Origin: an uncultured Ruminococcus sp.
GTDB taxonomy: Bacteria; Bacillota; Clostridia; Oscillospirales; Acutalibacteraceae
NCBI GenBank assembly: GCA_934476515.1
Contig: CAKSNZ010000040.1
Location: 1 to 15,440 of the forward strand
DNA length: 15,440 nucleotides
Reading direction: 5' to 3'
The position numbers and the translations under genes were made by a program. The notes beneath the pieces were generated by a model that did not search any database, was not told the origin of the DNA, and saw only the letters and a program-made list of their open reading frames with translations. This document shows, piece after piece, positions 7,326 to 13,985 of the stretch (the first letter of the stretch is position 1; each line of letters begins with the position of its first letter).

Positions 7326-7397
7326 TCCTTTCTAATAACAAATCATATACTTATAATTATACCTTTTTATAGTACCACAGTTTAACCATATTCGCAA
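7326..7397 (-). promoter_or_regulatory. asnB promoter and RBS
   Basis: The -35 TTGCGA (7392-7397) and -10 TACTAT (7369-7374) are separated by 17 bases. The predicted leader is about 45 bases and ends in AAAGGA (7326-7331), 8 bases before the MCGICGF start. A second TATAAT-like box lies a little downstream (7354-7359) but without a good -35. No T-box or other leader structure is visible. Confidence 0.65.
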
Positions 7398-7494
7398 GGA
7401 AAAACTACCACTATAATTCTAATAAATAAAGAAAATAATTTGTGCAAATGGTTTTAAGGGAAACTTTTATGATATTGATAAAATATGTACAAAT

Positions 7495-7530
7495 GCAAAA
7501 AACAGTAGCCACAAGACTACTGTTTTTTGC
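7495..7530 (-). terminator. intrinsic terminator of the Fn3/NPCBM protein gene
   Basis: A 14-bp perfect stem (7495-7508 with 7517-7530; core AACAGTAG/CTACTGTT) has an 8-base loop. A- and T-tracts at the base of the stem let it work in both orientations. It lies 40 bases past the stop codon of the gene at 7570-8352 and isolates it from asnB. Confidence 0.9.
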
Positions 7531-7569
7531 TTTCATATTAAGTGCTATAAACAATGTTGTATAAACTAA

Positions 7570-8352
7570 TTAGTAATATAGCTTTACATTACCGAAACCG
7601 GTCGGTGAAGTCCAATATTCTCTCACGTAACGAATCTCAAATTTATATACATTTTTTAAATTAATAGAATAGTTTTTAGGAAGAGAATGTTCTTTATAAC
7701 TAATTCTCTTTATCTGCTCATCATCGCCATTAAATAAAACAGTTCTATCACCATCAGCATTTTCTGTTGAACCCATTGTAAATGTAATTTTAGAGTATTT
7801 TCCACCTAAATTAAATATTGCATAACTATCTTCACCATAATTTGTAGTCATTTCTACACTCTTGTAATAATTTTTACCACCCATTTTCAATGCTTCTGCA
7901 CCATTATATTCTACATATGCCCAATTAGCATATTTTGCATAAGGCTTAATAACATCCACAAGATACACATAAGAATTCATTTTGATTTTCTTTACTGATG
8001 AATATGAGCTATAATATTTTCTACCCTTATAAGTAGTATAGGCTCTAACTCTAAAGCAATAGCTACTGCCGATTTTTAGACCACTTTTTGTTAATGCCCT
8101 TGATGAGGTAGTCTTAATCTTCTTAAAGCCACCGTTATTTGTTTTCATAAATACTTCATAGGCTTTTGCTCTGCTTGACTTTTTCCAATTAAGTCTTACT
8201 GCACTTTTTGATAGTCTTTTTAGTGAAGTGATACTTGTCTTTGATGGCTTTGATACTGCTGAAGCATCAATACTTGGTAATGTTAAACAAGTAACTGCAC
8301 ATACTAACACCAAGAACAAACAACTTAATCTTTTTACTGCTGAATTTTTCAC
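7570..8352 (-). CDS. secreted fibronectin type III / NPCBM-like domain protein
   Basis: The 260-residue product has a signal peptide (residues 1-31: basic start, hydrophobic LFLVLVCAVTCLTL, cleavage probably near DASA). A fibronectin type III domain follows at about 37-120, with LNWKKSSRAKAYEVF and SSYCFRVRAYTTY as its central strands. The C-terminal 130 residues resemble an NPCBM/NEW2-type beta-sandwich: a KNYYKSVEMTTNYG strand, then AIFNLGGKYSKITFTMGS and a closing strand ending in KLYY at the stop. I choose the GTG at 8352, preceded by AAAAAGGGG with 8-base spacing; a TTG 12 codons upstream has no RBS. No catalytic domain, dockerin or sorting signal is present. Carbohydrate binding is inferred from the NPCBM-like fold and is uncertain. 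Its codons favour AAA for Lys, unlike the two Ig-like proteins. It is divergent from an XRE regulator gene. Confidence 0.75.
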   Translation of the reverse strand: MKNSAVKRLSCLFLVLVCAVTCLTLPSIDASAVSKPSKTSITSLKRLSKSAVRLNWKKSSRAKAYEVFMKTNNGGFKKIKTTSSRALTKSGLKIGSSYCFRVRAYTTYKGRKYYSSYSSVKKIKMNSYVYLVDVIKPYAKYANWAYVEYNGAEALKMGGKNYYKSVEMTTNYGEDSYAIFNLGGKYSKITFTMGSTENADGDRTVLFNGDDEQIKRISYKEHSLPKNYSINLKNVYKFEIRYVREYWTSPTGFGNVKLYY

Positions 8353-8360
8353 CTTTATTA

Positions 8361-8368
8361 CCCCTTTT
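8361..8368 (-). promoter_or_regulatory. RBS that decides a GTG start
   Basis: AAAAGGGG on the minus strand lies 8 bases before GTG (8350-8352). No other start codon in the 5' part of this frame has a comparable site, and the GTG begins directly at the basic n-region of the signal peptide. Confidence 0.75.
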
Positions 8369-8380
8369 TGATAAATTTGT

Positions 8381-8400
8381 GTAAACAACTAAGTGTTTAC
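8381..8400. promoter_or_regulatory. operator-like dyad at the predicted transcription start
   Basis: GTAAACA and TGTTTAC (8381-8387 and 8394-8400) form a perfect inverted repeat with a 6-base centre, starting 4 bases downstream of the -10. It could be a repressor operator or a 5' hairpin in the mRNA. Confidence 0.5.
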
Positions 8401-8403
8401 TTT

Positions 8404-8432
8404 AATATATCACATAGAATACAAAAAGTCAA
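8404..8432 (-). promoter_or_regulatory. sigma-A promoter of the Fn3/NPCBM protein gene
   Basis: TTGACT (8427-8432) and TATATT (8404-8409) are separated by exactly 17 bases. The spacer holds ATAGAATACA (8414-8423 on the plus strand), which recurs at 8458-8467. Confidence 0.85.
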
Positions 8433-8467
8433 CATATTGTATATAAAAATATTACCGATAGAATACA
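8414..8467. repeat. direct repeat ATAGAATACA x2, possible XRE operator
   Basis: Identical decamers lie at 8414-8423 and 8458-8467, 44 bases apart (about four helical turns). The first lies inside the spacer of the Fn3 gene promoter. The second overlaps a candidate -10 (TAGAAT, 8459-8464) for the XRE gene, paired with TTGTAT (8437-8442) at 16 bases. Binding by the adjacent regulator is inferred from position only. Confidence 0.45.
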
Positions 8468-8494
8468 ATTTGTTAATAAAGTATAGGCAAGGAG
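8437..8494 (+). promoter_or_regulatory. candidate promoter and RBS of the XRE regulator gene
   Basis: TTGTAT (8437-8442), a 16-base spacer and TAGAAT (8459-8464) form a weak promoter match. AAGGAG (8489-8494) is the RBS, 11 bases before the first ATG. The promoter is back to back with that of the Fn3 protein gene. Confidence 0.5.
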
Positions 8495-8505
8495 TTGTTA
8501 TATAA

Positions 8506-8793
8506 ATGATGGATTTAGGTAAAAGATTAAAAGATTTACGAAAAGAAAAAGGTCTTACTCAACAACAAGTTGCCGACAGAATTTGGACCAGCAAAGCCGT
8601 TATATCCAGCTATGAACTAGGCAACAGAACTCCTTCCTATGATGTACTGATTAAACTTGCTAAACTTTTTGGTGTATCTACCGATTATTTGCTTGGTGTT
8701 GAACCTAGAAAAGTTATTAATGTAGAGAACCTAACAGACAAACAAATTACCCTTATAACTCAGCTTGTAAAAGAAATTGAAAAGAACAGATAA
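8506..8793 (+). CDS. XRE/Cro-CI family transcriptional regulator
   Basis: The 95-residue DNA-binding protein has a classic HTH_XRE domain over residues 6-64: GKRLKDLRKEKGLTQQQVADRI, a recognition helix around SKAVISSYELGNRTPSYDVLIKLAKLFGVSTDYLLG. A short tail (NLTDKQITLITQLVKEIEKN) may help dimerise. There is no sensor or peptidase domain. The first of two consecutive ATG codons is better spaced from AAGGAG. It is divergent from the secreted Fn3 protein gene, so it may regulate itself and that gene; this is inferred from arrangement and from the repeated motif in the shared promoter region. It has its own terminator and is not co-transcribed with purL. No phage genes are nearby. Confidence 0.92.
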   Translation: MMDLGKRLKDLRKEKGLTQQQVADRIWTSKAVISSYELGNRTPSYDVLIKLAKLFGVSTDYLLGVEPRKVINVENLTDKQITLITQLVKEIEKNR

Positions 8794-8796
8794 CTT

Positions 8797-8826
8797 TCCC
8801 TGCTAATGCAGGGATTTTTTATTTTT
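8797..8826 (+). terminator. intrinsic terminator of the XRE regulator gene
   Basis: A 7-bp stem TCCCTGC/GCAGGGA (8797-8803 with 8808-8814) with a TAAT loop is followed by a T-rich run (8815-8826, one A). Confidence 0.93.
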
Positions 8827-8903
8827 CCATAAAAATTCCTATACAATTTATACACTATAAATATTCACAAAAAATTTACTGTAAAAAACAACAATATATT
8901 TTT

Positions 8904-8949
8904 TATAATTCCCTAGTTGAAAATTAAAAAAGTGATTTTATGGTAAAAT
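8904..8949 (+). promoter_or_regulatory. possible purL promoter region (weak)
   Basis: The 165-base AT-rich gap between the XRE terminator and purL holds a consensus TATAAT at 8904-8909 without a good -35. It also holds a TTGAAA (8917-8922) with TAAAAT (8944-8949) at an over-long spacing of 21 bases. I cannot choose between them. No purine riboswitch or PurR-type palindrome is recognisable. Confidence 0.3.
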
Positions 8950-8978
8950 ATTAAAGGTATATTGATTATTATCCAGAT

Positions 8979-8983
8979 GGAGG
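8979..8983 (+). promoter_or_regulatory. RBS that decides the purL start
   Basis: GGAGG lies 8 bases before ATG at 8992-8994. The frame is open from a TTG at 8962, but only the ATG is correctly spaced from this site. Confidence 0.85.
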
Positions 8984-8991
8984 TCAATGGG

Positions 8992-11900
8992 ATGTCACAA
9001 GTAAAAAGAATATTCGTAGAAAAGAAAGACGGATTCAATGTTGAAGCTAAGCAGATTCTTTGGGATTTGCGTCACAACCTTGGTGTTCGTTCTTTAACAA
9101 ACCTAAGATTTGCTAATCGTTATGATGTTGCGGGTCTTACAGATGAAGAATTTGCTAAGGCAAAGGTTACTGTTTTTTCTGAACCAAATCAGGATATTGT
9201 TTATGATGAAGAATATCCGGTTGATAAGGATTGGAAAGTCTTTGCTATGGAGTATCTACCCGGTCAATACGACCAGAGAGCAGACTCAGCATCTCAGTGT
9301 GTACAGCTACTGACTGCAGGAGAAAGACCACAGGTTATCTCAGCAAAAGTTGTTTCACTTGAAGGGGATATTACTGACGAAGAATTTGAAAAAATCAAGT
9401 CATATATGATTAACCCTGTTGAAAGTAGAGTTGCTTCTCTTGAAAAGCCGGAGTCACTTGATATTCCGGTTGAAGTTCCTGAAAATGTTGCTAGAATTAC
9501 TGACTTCATTAAGTGGAACGATGAAGAAATGGAAAAGTACTACAACTCAATGGGCTTTGCAATGACACTTGCTGACCTAAAGTGGTGTAGAGATTACTTC
9601 CGTGATACTGAAAAGAGAGATCCTTCTGTTACTGAACTAAGAGTTATTGACACATACTGGTCTGACCATTGTCGTCATACTACTTTCTTAACAAGACTTG
9701 ATAAGGTCGAAATTGAGAAAAAGGCTCTTTCAAAGGCTATCGAAGATGCTCTACAGGCTTACTATGATGCCAGAGATGAAGTTTACGGCAAGGACACAAA
9801 TAGAAATGTTAGCCTAATGGATGTGGCACTTATGGGTATGAAGCTACTTAAAAAGCGTGGTCAAATCCCTGATCTTGACGAAAGTGAAGAAATCAATGCT
9901 TGTTCTATTAATGTTCCTGTTACTATTGATGGTGTAACAGAAAACTGGCTACTACAGTTTAAGAACGAAACTCATAACCACCCAACAGAAATTGAACCTT
10001 TCGGTGGTGCTGCTACTTGTCTTGGTGGTGCAATTCGTGACCCACTAAGTGGTCGTTCTTATGTATATCAGGCAATGCGTGTTACCGGTTCAGGTGACCC
10101 AACAGTTCCTTTCAAGGATACAATGCATGGTAAATTACCATCAAGAAAGATTACAACAGGTGCTGCTCAGGGTTACTCATCATACGGTAACCAAATCGGT
10201 CTTGCAACAGGTCAGGTAACAGAACTTTATGACCAAGGTTATGTTGCAAAGAGAATGGAAATCGGTGCAGTTGTTGGTGCATCTCCAAAGGAAAATGTTG
10301 TAAGAGAAGTTCCTACTCCTGATGATGTTATTGTTCTCCTTGGTGGTAGAACAGGTAGAGACGGTTGTGGTGGTGCAACCGGTTCATCAAAGGCACACAC
10401 AGAAGAATCTATCGAAACTTGTGGTGCAGAAGTTCAAAAGGGTAACGCTCCAACAGAAAGAAAAATCCAAAGACTATTTAGAAACCCTGTTGTTTCTAAG
10501 ATGATTAAAAGATGTAACGACTTTGGTGCCGGTGGTGTATGTGTTGCTATTGGCGAACTTGCTGACGGTCTAACTATTGACCTAGACAAGGTTACAAAGA
10601 AATATGAAGGTCTTGACGGTACAGAACTTGCTATCTCAGAATCTCAAGAAAGAATGGCAGTTGTTCTGGACAAGAAAGATGTAGATAAATTTATTGCAGA
10701 GTCACTAAAGGAAAATCTAGAAGCTACAGCAGTTGCAGTTGTTACAGAAGAACCTAGACTGGTTATGAACTGGAGAGGTGACACAATTGTTGATGTTAGC
10801 AGAGAATTTCTAAACACTAACGGTGTGACTCAAGAGGCTGATGCATTTATCACAGTTCCTGATGCTGATGATTGTTACAGAAACAATGTTCCAAAGGCAC
10901 TTGAAGGTAAGAGTGTTAAGGATGCATTTAAGGACAACCTATCAAGACTTGAAGTTTGTTCACAGATTGGTCTTGCTGAAAGATTTGACGCATCAATCGG
11001 TTCAGCAACAGTTATTATGCCATTTGGTGGTAAGACACAGTTAACACCACAAGAAGCAATGGCAGCTAAGATTCCTGTACTAAAGGGTGAAACAGATGAT
11101 GCATCTGCAATGTCATTCGGTTACATTCCGGGTACATCAAGATGGAGTCCATTCCATGGTTCAGCTTATGCAGTTGTAGAAAGCACATCAAAGCTACTTG
11201 CTATCGGTGCTAACCCACTAAAAGCAAGACTAACTTTCCAAGAATATTTTGAAAGACTACACGATAAACCAGAACGTTGGGGTAAACCTGCTGCAGCACT
11301 ACTTGGTGCTATGGAAGCTCAGATTAAGCTAGGTCTTCCATCAATCGGTGGTAAAGACTCAATGTCAGGTTCATTTGAAGATTTAGATGTTCCACCAACA
11401 CTTGTTTCATTTGCAGTAGCAATGACTAAGGCAAGTAAGACAATTTCTTCTGAATTTAAGAAGAGTGGTTCAAATGTAATTTATGTTCCTGTTCCTGAGA
11501 ACAAAGAAACTCTAATGCCTGACTGGGACAAGCTGGTTGAAATGTACAAGGCAGTTTATGCTCTATTTGACAATGGTCAGGTACTATCTGCATCAGTTGT
11601 TAAAGAAGGTGGTTGTGCCGGTTCAGTAGCAAAGGCTTGTTTCGGTAATATGCTTGGTTTTGAATTTAAACCTGACTATACATACACAATGGAAGAACTA
11701 TTTGCTCCAAAGGCAGGTTCTCTAATCCTTGAACTTAAGGATGGTGCAACACTTTCCGAAGATGTTCTTCATTACACACTTGGTACAACTAACGAAAGCA
11801 GTAAAATTACTGTTAACGGTGAAAGCCTAGAACTTAAGGACCTAATTGAGGCTTGGACAACTCCACTTGAAAAGGTATTCCCAACTAAGGCAGAAGTTCC

Positions 11901-12765
11901 TGAAATCACTGTTGATGCTCCTCTATATACAGAAAGAAATACCCACAGCCCTGCAATTAAGGTTGCTAAGCCAAAGGTATTTATCCCATGTTTCCCAGGT
12001 ACAAACTGTGAAATTGATACAAAGAGAGCCTTTGAAAAGGCCGGTGCAGATGTTGAAGTTCTTATTGTTAAGAACCTAAAGCCATCTGACATTGAAGAAA
12101 CTATTGAGGCAATGGAAAAGGCTATTAAGTCTAGCCAAATTCTAATGTTCCCAGGTGGTTTCTCAGGTGGTGACGAACCTGACGGTTCAGGTAAATTCAT
12201 CGCTACAACATTCAGAAACCCTGTTATCAGCGAAGCAGTTAACGACTTACTAAAGAACAGAGATGGTCTTGCACTTGGTATCTGTAACGGTTTCCAGGCA
12301 CTTATTAAGCTAGGTCTTGTTCCTAACGGTGAAATCGTTGAAATCAAGGAAAATGACCCAACTCTAACATTTAACACTATTGGCAGACATATCAGCCATA
12401 TGGCATACACAAGAGTTACAAGTACAAAGTCACCTTGGTTCTCAAGTGTTAATGCCGGTGATGTATTTGCAGTTCCTGTATCTCACGGTGAAGGTAGATT
12501 TGTTGCTACTGACGAAACAGTTAAGAAGTTAATTGAAAACGGTCAGGTAGCTACTCAGTATGTTGACCTAAAGGGTAACCCAAATCAGGACATTCAGTTT
12601 AACCTAAACGGTTCTGTTTGTGCTATTGAAGGTATCACTTCTCCTGACGGTAGAGTTTTAGGTAAGATGGGTCACTGTGAAAGAAAGGGTGCTAACCTTT
12701 ACGCAAATGTTCCATTTGAAAAGGATATGCAAATCTTTGAATCAGGTGTTAAATACTTTAAATAA
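8992..12765 (+). CDS. purL: phosphoribosylformylglycinamidine synthase, single-chain (PurS-PurL-PurQ fused)
   Basis: The enzyme converts FGAR, ATP and glutamine to FGAM in step four of purine synthesis, in the cytoplasm. The 1257-residue protein is the large one-chain form. A PurS-like N-terminal region (with VRSLTNLRFANRYDV) comes first, then the FGAM-synthetase halves with DTYWSDHCRHTTF at about residue 220 and KNETHNHPTEIEPFGGA at about 324. A C-terminal class I glutaminase begins near VFIPCFPGTNCEID, with the nucleophile Cys1098 in GICNGFQ and His1165/Glu1167 in SHGEGRF. All domains look intact and the length is usual for clostridial enzymes of this type. It stands alone between two terminators rather than in a pur operon. 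Many of its codons are those of the highly expressed genes (CTA/CTT, GGT, GTT, AGA). Confidence 0.97.
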   Translation: MSQVKRIFVEKKDGFNVEAKQILWDLRHNLGVRSLTNLRFANRYDVAGLTDEEFAKAKVTVFSEPNQDIVYDEEYPVDKDWKVFAMEYLPGQYDQRADSASQCVQLLTAGERPQVISAKVVSLEGDITDEEFEKIKSYMINPVESRVASLEKPESLDIPVEVPENVARITDFIKWNDEEMEKYYNSMGFAMTLADLKWCRDYFRDTEKRDPSVTELRVIDTYWSDHCRHTTFLTRLDKVEIEKKALSKAIEDALQAYYDARDEVYGKDTNRNVSLMDVALMGMKLLKKRGQIPDLDESEEINACSINVPVTIDGVTENWLLQFKNETHNHPTEIEPFGGAATCLGGAIRDPLSGRSYVYQAMRVTGSGDPTVPFKDTMHGKLPSRKITTGAAQGYSSYGNQIGLATGQVTELYDQGYVAKRMEIGAVVGASPKENVVREVPTPDDVIVLLGGRTGRDGCGGATGSSKAHTEESIETCGAEVQKGNAPTERKIQRLFRNPVVSKMIKRCNDFGAGGVCVAIGELADGLTIDLDKVTKKYEGLDGTELAISESQERMAVVLDKKDVDKFIAESLKENLEATAVAVVTEEPRLVMNWRGDTIVDVSREFLNTNGVTQEADAFITVPDADDCYRNNVPKALEGKSVKDAFKDNLSRLEVCSQIGLAERFDASIGSATVIMPFGGKTQLTPQEAMAAKIPVLKGETDDASAMSFGYIPGTSRWSPFHGSAYAVVESTSKLLAIGANPLKARLTFQEYFERLHDKPERWGKPAAALLGAMEAQIKLGLPSIGGKDSMSGSFEDLDVPPTLVSFAVAMTKASKTISSEFKKSGSNVIYVPVPENKETLMPDWDKLVEMYKAVYALFDNGQVLSASVVKEGGCAGSVAKACFGNMLGFEFKPDYTYTMEELFAPKAGSLILELKDGATLSEDVLHYTLGTTNESSKITVNGESLELKDLIEAWTTPLEKVFPTKAEVPEITVDAPLYTERNTHSPAIKVAKPKVFIPCFPGTNCEIDTKRAFEKAGADVEVLIVKNLKPSDIEETIEAMEKAIKSSQILMFPGGFSGGDEPDGSGKFIATTFRNPVISEAVNDLLKNRDGLALGICNGFQALIKLGLVPNGEIVEIKENDPTLTFNTIGRHISHMAYTRVTSTKSPWFSSVNAGDVFAVPVSHGEGRFVATDETVKKLIENGQVATQYVDLKGNPNQDIQFNLNGSVCAIEGITSPDGRVLGKMGHCERKGANLYANVPFEKDMQIFESGVKYFK

Positions 12766-12796
12766 GATTTTTCCTAAACATCCTAAAATATAACAA

Positions 12797-12831
12797 GAAA
12801 AATGCGACTATCATTGATAGTCGCATTTTTC
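12797..12831. terminator. bidirectional terminator shared by purL and the convergent Sel1-repeat gene
   Basis: A 16-bp perfect stem (12797-12812 with 12816-12831; core ATGCGACTATC/GATAGTCGCAT) has a 3-base loop and A5/T5 tracts at its base. It follows purL on the plus strand and lies 85 bases past the stop codon of the minus-strand gene at 12916-13797, so it can end both transcripts. Confidence 0.92.
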
Positions 12832-12915
12832 TATTTCTTTTAATTTTTATTGTTATACTTTATAAATTTAATAATAGCATTTCAAGATTTCACCTTGCAT
12901 ATTGCATATTAAAAA

Positions 12916-13797
12916 TTACTTTTCAGGCTTATGCTTTTTAATAGCATCGGCATCCCCAAGTTCACCGGCTTTGCCCATATAGAAGTTAGCCTTAACCTTG
13001 TTCTTTGTAAAGCCTTTTTTTCCCTTACTGTAGCAATTACTAACATACTTATAAAAAGATATTAAGTCACTGTTAATACCTGTCATACCTAATTTAGAAG
13101 CCCTTTTAAGGTATCCGTTTATCTTTCTGTAATTATCATAATTTATTCCGACAGAAACAAGTTTCTTAGCTTTCTCATAATATTCTCCAGCTATTTTATT
13201 AACTATTGCTATGTCGGTATTTTTCGCCTTAGTAAGCATTTGATTTGCCTTATCAATATCCTTTAAGTAACCGTTAACACCATATCTATAGTTGAAATAA
13301 CAATTTGTATAATCTTTTACAAGCTTATATTTTGCTTCTTCATTTCCTAATTCTATGGACTTTTTGAAGAAGTTTTCAGCCAATTCGTGATTTATCTTTG
13401 CATTATCACCATCACGGTATTGTTTTCCATATTGAATATATAACACACCTAGGTTTTTCTTAGCATTTTCATTACCTAATTCAAATGCTTTCTTAAAATA
13501 ATCCTCAGCTTTATTATAATCTATACTGTAATTATCCTTACCATTATAATAATTTACACCAATCTGATTATACAATATACCTAGATTTTTTCTTCCGTTT
13601 TCATCATTCAACTTGTTGCTTTCTTCAAAACAATATATAGATTTTTCCACATTTTGTTCTTCGTTTGATGAAAAGTATTTCAAACCTAAAGTATTATAAT
13701 AGTCACCTAAAGTGGTTTTGGCATTACTATCTCCACTATCTATTTTAGCTAAAAGTTCTTTAATTTTATCATCAATAATAATTTCATTGAAAGCCAT
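12916..13797 (-). CDS. Sel1-like repeat (TPR-related) protein, cytoplasmic
   Basis: The 293-residue protein is built almost wholly of helical repeats with a period of about 42-46 residues. Recurring blocks are A-E-D-Y-F-K-K-A-F-E-L-G-N-E-N-A, A-E-N-F-F-K-K-S-I-E-L-G-N-E-E-A and a last A-N-F-Y-M-G-K-A-G-E-L-G-D-A-D-A, each followed by a Y-rich second helix; about five to six copies are visible. The LGN/LGDxxA turns are the mark of Sel1-like repeats, which act as protein-interaction scaffolds. There is no signal peptide, membrane segment or enzymatic domain. The ATG has AAAGGAG 7 bases upstream and a strong promoter. Its partner and function cannot be told from the sequence. Flanking genes on both sides are unrelated (convergent purL; an upstream surface protein with its own terminator), so it is a single-gene unit. 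Confidence 0.8.
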   Translation of the reverse strand: MAFNEIIIDDKIKELLAKIDSGDSNAKTTLGDYYNTLGLKYFSSNEEQNVEKSIYCFEESNKLNDENGRKNLGILYNQIGVNYYNGKDNYSIDYNKAEDYFKKAFELGNENAKKNLGVLYIQYGKQYRDGDNAKINHELAENFFKKSIELGNEEAKYKLVKDYTNCYFNYRYGVNGYLKDIDKANQMLTKAKNTDIAIVNKIAGEYYEKAKKLVSVGINYDNYRKINGYLKRASKLGMTGINSDLISFYKYVSNCYSKGKKGFTKNKVKANFYMGKAGELGDADAIKKHKPEK

Positions 13798-13805
13798 AAT
13801 TATGC

Positions 13806-13853
13806 TCCTTTAGTTTCTAAATACATTATATATCAGCAAAGTAATTTTGTAAA
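13806..13853 (-). promoter_or_regulatory. sigma-A promoter and RBS of the Sel1-repeat gene
   Basis: TTTACA (13848-13853) and consensus TATAAT (13825-13830) are separated by 17 bases. AAAGGAG on the minus strand follows, 7 bases before the ATG. Confidence 0.87.
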
Positions 13854-13939
13854 TCTCTTAATTAACTACATAAATTATTATTTTTATCAACTCAAAATTT
13901 CCATCATTACGACTCAAAAAGTTTTCCACATATAAGCAT

Positions 13940-13968
13940 AAAAAACAACCCCCTAAAATAGGGGGTTG
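13940..13968 (-). terminator. intrinsic terminator of the right-hand Ig-like protein gene
   Basis: A 10-bp GC-rich stem CAACCCCCTA/TAGGGGGTTG (13946-13955 with 13959-13968) with an AAA loop is followed on the minus strand by a T6 run (13940-13945). It lies 17 bases past the stop codon. Confidence 0.94.
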
Positions 13969-13985
13969 TAGTATTTAGAAAACTA

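Noticed and set aside
8827..8991. Purine riboswitch or PurR box upstream of purL
   Set aside because: No conserved riboswitch core or PurR-type palindrome can be seen in this AT-rich gap.
11772..12410. 212-codon minus-strand open frame inside purL
   Set aside because: It overlaps the conserved glutaminase domain of purL in antisense, with no RBS, promoter or recognisable domain.
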